Source: a virus. From it: a stretch of DNA of 36,091 bases. The stretch spans positions 1 to 36,091 of IMG/VR virus record IMGVR_UViG_3300037486_000231; one strand, written 5' to 3'. Shown piece by piece: positions 31,711 to 36,091 of this stretch. Each line of letters opens with the position of its first letter. Within the stretch, counting starts at the first letter, position 1. The position numbers and the translations under genes were made by a program. Below the pieces are notes generated by a model. The model had not been told where the DNA came from and did no database searches. It saw nothing but the letters and a program-made list of their open reading frames with translations.

Positions 31711-32262
31711 TCAGTCGATTTCGCCCTCGCGAGGATCCAGAGCGGCATCCATCTGCTCTCCCTCTCCTGCCTCTGCCCACTTCAGGATCTCGTCCAGCGG
31801 CGCGAACGCTACCCAGCGGAGATGATCATTGCCGTCAGGCCAGTCGGCCAAGATGAAGTCCCGATGGACGCGAAGCAGCATGCTGCCATCGACGCGCGCC
31901 GCGGCAAGGTTGAACCACTCCGCAGCGTCGTCGTTCTCGATGGCCTCGACGCCGGCGACGCCGTCAGCGTCGCCCAGAACATCCACTGCCGTCGGCTCCG
32001 CGGCGGCGCGCGCCTCCGCGAGCCGCTCCTGCTGGTACTCGTCGGCACTGCGGATGAGCGCGCTCTCTGCCCAGATCTGGTACGCCCAACTCTCGACGCC
32101 CTCGACCTTCGCCTCAAGGGCGGCGCGGATCCCCGCGTACCCGCCGTCGGGGGAGATCGAGTCGATCAGTTCGTGCATGGTCCGCGCCGTCTTCCTGATG
32201 GCCTCTGCCTGCTCTTCGATGATGCTGACGTTGCGCTGGATATCTGTCATCCGGTCGGTCAT
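31711..32262 (-). CDS. 183-residue acidic helical protein, unknown function
   Basis: It starts at ATG 32262 in an ATGA overlap with the upstream gene, with AAGGACG nearby. MTDRMTDIQRNVSIIEEQAEAI begins a helical N-terminal half. The C-terminal half is acidic and more beta-like (MLLRVHRDFILADWPDGND, WVAFAPLDEILKWAEAGEG). No family is recognised. It belongs to the accessory minus-strand block. Confidence 0.55.
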   Translation of the reverse strand: MTDRMTDIQRNVSIIEEQAEAIRKTARTMHELIDSISPDGGYAGIRAALEAKVEGVESWAYQIWAESALIRSADEYQQERLAEARAAAEPTAVDVLGDADGVAGVEAIENDDAAEWFNLAAARVDGSMLLRVHRDFILADWPDGNDHLRWVAFAPLDEILKWAEAGEGEQMDAALDPREGEID

Positions 32263-32591
32263 TGCGCGTCCTTCCAGAAGGTCTTGGACAGGTACGTCTT
32301 GGTCGGCCTGCCGCTCTCGTTGCCCGTGCCGTTGCAGCAGTCGCAGGGCTTCCACTCGACGTGATCGCGGTCGATGAACTTGGCGACCATCTTGCCGTCG
32401 CCCATGCAGCAGTCGCAGATCTGGTCGCTGTCGATGACCTCGACGTGCAGGCCGATGGCGGTCGGGTATGTCTGCGGAGCCGCCAGAGCCGAATTCCTGG
32501 CGGCACTCAGCGAGGTCACGCCGATCTGGATGCGCGTCTCGCGCTCGCCGTTTGGCTCCTGCCACTCAAACACTACGTCGTACTCCTTCAT
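32259..32591 (-). CDS. DnaJ-type zinc-finger-like protein
   Basis: A 110-residue protein. ATG 32591 is fixed by the start-associated motif exactly 5 bases upstream. The N-terminal half is a small beta domain (EYDVVFEWQEPNGERETRI, TSLSAARNSAL). The C-terminal half has CDCCMGDGK and, 25 residues on, CDCCNGTGN. These are two C-x-x-C-x-G-x-G knuckles like the zinc region of DnaJ. It may hold partner proteins. It overlaps the next gene by 4 bases. Confidence 0.6.
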   Translation of the reverse strand: MKEYDVVFEWQEPNGERETRIQIGVTSLSAARNSALAAPQTYPTAIGLHVEVIDSDQICDCCMGDGKMVAKFIDRDHVEWKPCDCCNGTGNESGRPTKTYLSKTFWKDAQ

Positions 32592-32596
32592 CACTG

Positions 32597-32608
32597 CCTC
32601 CCTCAAGG
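32597..32608 (-). promoter_or_regulatory. start-associated motif CCTTGAGGGAGG, copy 2
   Basis: Identical 12-mer on the minus strand, 5 bases before ATG 32591. The rest of the 135-base gap (32609-32726) holds a hairpin element and no gene. Confidence 0.75.
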
Positions 32609-32670
32609 CCTCTCTGTCGCCGTCTGTGAGCCGATCTGCGGCCCTCTCGCGGCCTGCTGGTCTACTGACC

Positions 32671-32706
32671 CTTCTACTGCCAAAGGCCGCTCGCAGCGGC
32701 CCTTGG
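32671..32706 (-). repeat. leader hairpin element, copy A
   Basis: On the minus strand 32680-32706 folds as an 11-bp stem with one mismatch around a GCG loop. The 33 bases 32671-32703 match 33156-33188 at 31 positions. It lies between a stop (32727) and the start-associated motif of the next gene. Confidence 0.65.
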
Positions 32707-32726
32707 CTTGATCTGTACGCGCGCTC

Positions 32727-33128
32727 TCAGCGGACGCGGCTCTGGATCTTCTGGCCGCGCTTCTCGATCACGTCTCCGACGTTGAAGTGGTCCGCGAGCC
32801 GCGCCATCTCCTGCGCGTCGCGCTCTGCCCAGTGGCGCAGTTCGCGGTCGCTGCTCATCTCTGCCCAGCCACTCGCGAGCAGGGAGTCGAAGAGCAGCGT
32901 GGACAGCTTGCCGACCGTCAGATCGTCGCGCTCGATGACCTTGGCCGTCGTCGTCGCCTTCTTGCACTCGACGCCGCTGAACGAGCGGCGGCATCCGCAG
33001 CCGCCGTCGATCTTGCCGCGGTCGGCGTCGCACTCGAAACCGAACGTCAGGATCTCGTCTTCGGGAACCCAGCAGAAATCGCTCTTCCGCTCTCCCTGCG
33101 TCTGCTCTGTGGAAACCAGAACCTTCAT
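32727..33128 (-). CDS. conserved small protein (MKVLV...TQG type), unknown function
   Basis: A 133-residue protein. ATG 33128 is set by the start-associated motif 5 bases upstream. MKVLVSTEQTQGERKSDF, WVPEDEILTFG and DGGCGCRRSFSG followed by KATTTAKV match a pattern I recall from many actinobacterial proteins of unknown function. I cannot recall the family number reliably. The C-D-A-D-R and C-G-C-R-R cysteines could bind zinc. The last 50 residues are helical. The TGA at 32727 is followed by the hairpin leader of the next gene. Confidence 0.65.
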   Translation of the reverse strand: MKVLVSTEQTQGERKSDFCWVPEDEILTFGFECDADRGKIDGGCGCRRSFSGVECKKATTTAKVIERDDLTVGKLSTLLFDSLLASGWAEMSSDRELRHWAERDAQEMARLADHFNVGDVIEKRGQKIQSRVR

Positions 33129-33133
33129 CTCGT

Positions 33134-33145
33134 CCTCCCTCAAGG
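33134..33145 (-). promoter_or_regulatory. start-associated motif CCTTGAGGGAGG, copy 3
   Basis: Identical 12-mer on the minus strand, 5 bases before ATG 33128. Confidence 0.75.
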
Positions 33146-33155
33146 TCGATGGACT

Positions 33156-33204
33156 CTTCTACTGCCGATGGCCGCTCGCAGCGGCCCTCGACAGTCGTAT
33201 GTGG
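33156..33204 (-). repeat. leader hairpin element, copy B
   Basis: On the minus strand CCACATACGAC (33194-33204) starts 6 bases after the upstream stop. It leads into a 15-position stem (33180-33194 with 33162-33176) around a GCG loop, with one G-U pair and one mismatch. AGAAGAGTC follows, then the start-associated motif. No T-run follows the stem. Confidence 0.65.
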
Positions 33205-33209
33205 AGATC

Positions 33210-33692
33210 TCAGCAGGCGGCGACGCCGAAGAAGTACCAGAGGTTGCCCTTGCCGCGGTACGCGCCGCACGGTCCCCACTTGGGGAACGGCGAGGCTTCC
33301 TCGTCCACGCGCGAGCGGCTCCACATACCGTCGCTGATCATCGGCTGACCCTTGCGGGCGATAGCCTTGACGATGGAGCGGTGCAGCGGCGACAGACCTT
33401 TCAGTGCCCACTGCTTGTCAGGATCCTCGTAGGCGTACTCGTTCTTCTTCTTGTCCCAGTGCGCTTCGCCCTTGGGCATGTAGTTGAGAGCGCGCTCGCA
33501 GAGGTCGCGCTTGGTCGCCGCGCGGATGCCCTTGGGGAAGCAGTCGCTGATATCGACCGCGCCGTCCGTCGTCGAGATGCTGCCGTTGTACGGGTCATGC
33601 CCGTACTCGTAGAGCGCGTCCTGCACTGCGTTGCCGTATGCCTCGCGCAGCGTCTTGCCTCTCGCCTCTGTGGTGAATGTACAGCCGCCCAT
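33210..33692 (-). CDS. conserved phage protein (EYGHDPYNG type), unknown function
   Basis: A 160-residue protein. ATG 33692 is set by the start-associated motif 5 bases upstream. The N-terminal TFTTEARGKTLREAYGNAV and YEYGHDPYNGSIST form a pattern that I recall from many phage accessory proteins of unknown function. Later parts have LCERALNYMPKGEAHWDKK and a Gly/aromatic C-terminus (GPCGAYRGKGNLWYFFG). No catalytic motif was seen. Confidence 0.6.
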   Translation of the reverse strand: MGGCTFTTEARGKTLREAYGNAVQDALYEYGHDPYNGSISTTDGAVDISDCFPKGIRAATKRDLCERALNYMPKGEAHWDKKKNEYAYEDPDKQWALKGLSPLHRSIVKAIARKGQPMISDGMWSRSRVDEEASPFPKWGPCGAYRGKGNLWYFFGVAAC

Positions 33693-33697
33693 GATGA

Positions 33698-33709
33698 CCT
33701 CCCTCAAGG
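33698..33709 (-). promoter_or_regulatory. start-associated motif CCTTGAGGGAGG, copy 4
   Basis: Identical 12-mer on the minus strand, 5 bases before ATG 33692. Confidence 0.75.
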
Positions 33710-33723
33710 TCCGCTTGCTGAGT

Positions 33724-33775
33724 CTTCTCAGCCGAAAAGGTCCGACCACTGTGGACCCTTCGGCGTCGTATGTGG
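33724..33775 (-). repeat. leader hairpin element, copy C
   Basis: CCACATACGAC (minus strand, 33765-33775) again follows an upstream stop, as in copy B. The stem pairs GCCGAA (33759-33764) with 33731-33736, and GGTCC with GGACC inside it. The arms have a different sequence from copies A and B while the flanks are kept. GAGAAGACTC follows, then the start-associated motif. Confidence 0.6.
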
Positions 33776-33781
33776 GAGCGG

Positions 33782-34072
33782 TCAGTGGAGTTCCAGAGCC
33801 TCCTGCTCTGCCCACTGCCACTCCTTGCTGCCCTGCTCCATGACGCGACCGGAGCGGGTATGGACGCTGGGCACGGCGACCGTCTTGACGGAGAGGCCGT
33901 GATAGTCGATGGCCTCCTTCCACGGCAGGCCGTCGATCAGGTCGCGCTTGATCTTCAGGTAGCCGCGCTTGACCTGAGCAATGGCCTCGTCGCGCGTGGA
34001 GCCGAATCCGGTGATGTCCTCGTCGCCAACGTCTTCCATCGAGGCGACGTAGATGATCTGCTGCTTCTTCAT
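33782..34072 (-). CDS. 96-residue protein, unknown function
   Basis: It starts at ATG 34072, 11 bases after the previous stop, with GAGAGGA as ribosome site. The N-terminal IIYVASMEDVGDEDITGFG is followed by TRDEAIAQVKRGYLKIKRDL, a strand-then-helix pattern. The C-terminus is helical (EWQWAEQEALELH). It has no start-associated motif, in contrast to both neighbours. No family is recognised. Confidence 0.5.
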   Translation of the reverse strand: MKKQQIIYVASMEDVGDEDITGFGSTRDEAIAQVKRGYLKIKRDLIDGLPWKEAIDYHGLSVKTVAVPSVHTRSGRVMEQGSKEWQWAEQEALELH

Positions 34073-34083
34073 GGTCTGTCCTC

Positions 34084-34950
34084 TCAGTCGAAGGGAGAGC
34101 AGTTCGGGTCAGGGTCCACGCAGTTGGCGTGATAGGGGAAGCGGAGGATCTCGCCGTTGCCGCTGTCGCCCTCGCGCCAGACGGCCTTGCTGCGCGACAG
34201 GGAGCCGCCGCAGTGGGAGCAGGAGATGATCTCGTCGCCGTCAGGCTCGTCGTCGTAGTGAGTGCAGGCGTCGCACTCAGGCTGATCAGGGCCGCGCTTG
34301 TCGAGCCAAGTCGTCTCAACCCAAGTGGCCTCCGACGGCTTGATCATGGCCTCGCAGAGGTTGCAGGGAACGAGGCCGTTCTCTTCCTCGTTACTCACGT
34401 CGTCGGGATGGCACATGCCGATATCGAACAGCGGAGCCATGACCCAGTTGTCGCTACCGTCGTCCTTGGTCCCGATGTTGTCGAGGAAGCGGCCCAGATA
34501 GGTGACCTTCTGGTAGCCGTCGAAGACGTACTCGTGACCGTGGACGAACCAGACGGCCTCGCGGTCGCCGCCGTTCATCGACCAGCCGCGGTGCCAAGGC
34601 TTGGCATCGACCATGTAGATCTTGTGGCCCTCTGCCGTGACCTCGACGGTCGGCTCGTACTCGTCAATGTACCGCTGGTTGAAGTCCTCGATCAGGTCGG
34701 AGGGCGAGAAGCCCTCGTCCTCGACGTGGAGAACGTCGAGGTTCATGACGGCGACCGTCATGGTCTGCGGCAGGCCGGTGATGGCCTTGTCCCACTTCAC
34801 GTCCACGATGATCTCGCGGGAGGCGACGACGCTGCCGACCGCGGCGCGGTACTCCTCGACCATCTTCGGGTCCGCGCTGGGATGACCGATGAAGGTCATG
34901 AACGCATGGTTGAAGGCGACTCTGTCGCCCACTGTGAAGGTCTGCTGCAT
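34084..34950 (-). CDS. 288-residue zinc-binding protein, unknown function
   Basis: ATG 34950 is chosen because the start-associated motif lies exactly 5 bases upstream; the in-frame TTG 34965 lies within that motif. MQQTFTVGDRVAFNHAFMTF opens a beta-rich N-terminal half. The C-terminal third has C-N-L-C, C-D-A-C-T-H and C-S-H-C-G-G, up to three cysteine pairs that could bind zinc. Aromatic-rich stretches (KPWHRGWSMNGG, WFVHGHEYVFDGY) lie in the middle. No family was recognised. It is the first gene after the predicted promoter at 34987-35013. Confidence 0.55.
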   Translation of the reverse strand: MQQTFTVGDRVAFNHAFMTFIGHPSADPKMVEEYRAAVGSVVASREIIVDVKWDKAITGLPQTMTVAVMNLDVLHVEDEGFSPSDLIEDFNQRYIDEYEPTVEVTAEGHKIYMVDAKPWHRGWSMNGGDREAVWFVHGHEYVFDGYQKVTYLGRFLDNIGTKDDGSDNWVMAPLFDIGMCHPDDVSNEEENGLVPCNLCEAMIKPSEATWVETTWLDKRGPDQPECDACTHYDDEPDGDEIISCSHCGGSLSRSKAVWREGDSGNGEILRFPYHANCVDPDPNCSPFD

Positions 34951-34955
34951 GGTTG

Positions 34956-34967
34956 CCTCCCTCAAGG
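34956..34967 (-). promoter_or_regulatory. start-associated motif CCTTGAGGGAGG, copy 5
   Basis: Identical 12-mer on the minus strand, 5 bases before ATG 34950. This leader has no hairpin element but carries TGTACA and GGTATACC palindromes just upstream. Confidence 0.75.
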
Positions 34968-34986
34968 CCGTTGATCGTGTACAGAA

Positions 34987-35013
34987 GGTATACCCTCAGT
35001 TCTCGACAGTCAA
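34987..35013 (-). promoter_or_regulatory. candidate promoter of the minus-strand accessory block
   Basis: Read on the minus strand, TTGACT (35008-35013) is a good -35. TACCTT lies 17 bases on as a TAnnnT -10, with TATACC as an alternative at 15 bases. Transcription would run into the gene starting at 34950. The palindromes GGTATACC and TGTACA lie at the start region and could be operators. Confidence 0.45.
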
Positions 35014-35216
35014 GCCGAATCCTTTAGCAAAGACCCTTCCCTCGCGCGCGTGAGATAGCGGGCAGCAGTCGCCGGCGTTCGGAGCGCAGATCTCAGGCCA
35101 GATCTCAGGCCGCATTTCGTCCCAGAAATCGCGTCGGAAAACGGCTCCGAAACGAACCGGAAAACGGCGACGAAATGAGCCGCGGCGACGCCCGCCAGGA
35201 CTTCGTTAGTCCTCAT
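35010..35216 (-). CDS. doubtful 68-residue reading frame across the repeat element
   Basis: It begins at ATG 35216 in an ATGA overlap with the preceding gene, which favours translation. However, most of it (FRFVSEPFSDAISG onwards) is the repeat element, read in a different frame from the integrase copy. Its end overlaps the candidate promoter. The protein shows no motif. It may be an accidental frame created by the element. Confidence 0.25.
   Translation of the reverse strand: MRTNEVLAGVAAAHFVAVFRFVSEPFSDAISGTKCGLRSGLRSALRTPATAARYLTRAREGSLLKDSA
35086..35168 (-). repeat. repeat element copy near 35.1 kb
   Basis: About 83 bases similar to the integrase insert at 30443-30513. It contains a perfect tandem 12-mer (35087-35098 and 35099-35110). 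A 9-bp inverted repeat, CATTTCGTC (35113-35121) and GACGAAATG (35169-35177), overlaps its right side. Confidence 0.65.
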
Positions 35217-35509
35217 TTCGAGCCTGAAATGCCGCGGCGCCGCAGCGTTTCGGAGTACGCGCGGGAGATCTCGTCGGCCCGCTGGAGAGCCGCGAAGATC
35301 TCGCGGCAGCGGTCGATCATTCCCGCGGCGGCAGCGGCGCGCATGACCTTCTGCCGCGCCGCCCGCGACGACAGCATGAGGACGTGGACGGTGAACTGGT
35401 AGAGATCTCGATCAGCGGCGTCGGAGTACTGCTGGACGGCGCGACCATGCCGCGCGAGATCCCCGCGGCTCATCTGGTAGAGGATGCTCTCGTCTGTCGT
35501 CAGCGTCAT
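35213..35509 (-). CDS. 98-residue helical protein, first gene of the minus-strand block
   Basis: It starts at ATG 35509 with GAAGGGAGG 6 bases upstream, close to but not the same as the start-associated motif. The protein is nearly all helix (SILYQMSRGDLARHGRAV, LMLSSRAARQKVMRAAAAAGM, RADEISRAYSETLRRRG) and basic. It may bind nucleic acid. No family is recognised. TGTACA lies at about 35530, as it does before the gene at 34950, suggesting shared control. A short palindrome, CATTTC with GAAATG, sits at its end (35214-35231). Confidence 0.5.
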   Translation of the reverse strand: MTLTTDESILYQMSRGDLARHGRAVQQYSDAADRDLYQFTVHVLMLSSRAARQKVMRAAAAAGMIDRCREIFAALQRADEISRAYSETLRRRGISGSK

Positions 35510-35754
35510 GGCTTGCCTCCCTTCACTTATGTACAAGGAGGCTTCCGCTCTGAAGTGTCAGATCTGGGATCCTGCGCTGCCGTTTGTCTGGCTGGCTGGC
35601 GTTTCGCGCGCGCGCGCGGAAAATTCAGGGATATCGCGCCTGATACTCGAAGGAAAAAGTGAAAACGTGCAGGAGTGGCCTTGCGGCCCTCTCAGGCGCG
35701 GCGCGCGCGGCGGCGAAGCGGAAAGCGGACAAAAGAGGGCAGGATAGTCGCGAG

Positions 35755-35774
35755 GCGGTCGAAAGCGGTCGAAA
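35755..35774 (+). repeat. perfect tandem 10-mer GCGGTCGAAA
   Basis: Two identical adjacent copies, 35755-35764 and 35765-35774, within the terminal non-coding region. Confidence 0.8.
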
Positions 35775-35851
35775 TCCTAGCAGAGGGAGCGGCGAAATCT
35801 TGCGCGCGTTTCGATCGCGGGAGAGCCGCGGCGCGGCGCGCGGAGAGAGCC

Positions 35852-35870
35852 GCGGCGAGGATCCTGCCGC
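35852..35870. repeat. interrupted palindrome around AGGATCCT
   Basis: GCGGC, a single G, AGGATCCT, then GCCGC form a near-perfect palindrome at the point where the plus strand changes from purine-rich to pyrimidine-rich. AGGATCCT recurs at 36022-36029. Confidence 0.65.
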
Positions 35871-36091
35871 CGCTCCCTGCCGCTCTCTCTGCCGCTCTCT
35901 GCCGCCGCATTGCCTGCCCTCTCGCCGCTCTCTGCCGCTTGCCGGCACACTTAAACGCGAAAGCGGCAAACCCTGCCGCCGCTCCTGCCGTTGCCGTTGT
36001 CTCTCGTATCGTACGCGCGGCAGGATCCTTTAACACTCCCCTGCCGCGGGCAGGCCTGCCGCGCCGCTCCCTGCCCTCTGCCGCCGCGGGC
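35865..36091 (+). repeat. cluster of CTGCCGC / CTCTGCCGCT repeats (iteron-like)
   Basis: About a dozen TGCCG units in roughly 225 bases, the tightest being 35878-35904 where CTGCCGCTCTCT is nearly tandem. Spacing elsewhere is irregular. An inverted unit, GCGGCA, occurs at about 35963 and 36018. The cluster runs to the window edge. Confidence 0.6.

Larger units (their letters stand above)
35510..36091. other. non-coding, repeat-rich terminal region
   Basis: No convincing gene was found in these 582 bases. It holds an alternating GC run after TTTC (35602-35616), a tandem 10-mer GCGGTCGAAA (35755-35774) and purine-rich DNA to about 35858. From there to the edge the plus strand is pyrimidine-rich, with about a dozen TGCCG units. 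Likely candidates are a replication origin or a packaging (cos/pac) region upstream of terminase genes outside the window. Confidence 0.5.

Noticed and set aside
30887-31825. A 312-codon plus-strand frame across the integrase start and HTH gene
   Set aside because: It spans several minus-strand genes with overlapping starts and consists of Ser/Arg/Pro-rich sequence typical of a shadow.
33162-33194. Leader hairpins as ordinary Rho-independent terminators
   Set aside because: No T-run follows on the minus strand, and the flanks are conserved beyond what a terminator needs.
35659-36033. A 124-codon plus-strand frame in the terminal region
   Set aside because: It is mostly Arg/Ser/Ala low complexity generated by the DNA repeats, with no ribosome site; treated as non-coding.
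35865-36091. CRISPR-like array suggested by the TGCCG repeats
   Set aside because: Units are too short and irregular, with no uniform spacers and no cas genes.

Overview
The window is most of a GC-rich, tailed (siphovirus-type) temperate phage or prophage. The left edge cuts into a head-morphogenesis gene, so terminase, portal and most of the prohead protease must lie outside. The host cannot be fixed from sequence. GC-rich third codon positions, frequent GTG starts, GGAGG ribosome sites and two small proteins of types I associate with actinobacterial genomes (17962-18489, 32727-33128) point to a high-GC Gram-positive, but this is inference.

Layout. (1) 1-5482, plus strand: head completion, with two DUF2190-type decoration proteins, the HK97-fold major capsid protein, connector, head closure, neck and tail-completion proteins. 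(2) 5475-15677: tail, with two tail-tube-like paralogues, a frameshifted tail assembly chaperone pair, a 930-residue tape measure, a distal tail protein, a 1134-residue fibre with TIG and lectin-like domains, and a hub-like protein. (3) 15689-17539: lysis, with an amidase endolysin, small membrane proteins and a holin behind a structured leader, closed by a strong terminator at 17572-17615. (4) 17699-27573, plus strand: DNA metabolism, with YqaJ exonuclease, a ParB-like protein, RecT annealase, replication proteins, SSB, an HNH-type protein, a VRR-NUC nuclease and a radical SAM enzyme. (5) A bidirectional terminator at 27584-27617 separates these from an opposing minus-strand block (27625-35509): zinc-finger protein, 35-residue membrane peptide, cytosine-C5 methyltransferase, XerC/D-type integrase, double helix-turn-helix protein, then small accessory proteins. 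(6) 35510-36091: non-coding, repeat-rich DNA, a candidate origin or packaging region.

How it fits together. Head, tail and lysis genes form one nearly gapless late unit. YqaJ, RecT and SSB form a recombination module next to replication genes. Integrase, methyltransferase, micro-membrane peptide and the HTH gene are linked by ATGA overlaps and are probably translationally coupled. No CI-like repressor is recognisable.

The most unusual material is not protein coding. A 12-base motif, CCTTGAGGGAGG, lies exactly 5 bases before five start codons. Three of these leaders also carry long hairpins with conserved flanks, resembling the start-associated sequences of Cluster K mycobacteriophages but with a different sequence. 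A second element, about 70-80 bp, occurs once in frame inside the integrase gene and once near 35.1 kb, where it would be read in another frame. All similarities were judged by eye; no database search or folding program was run.
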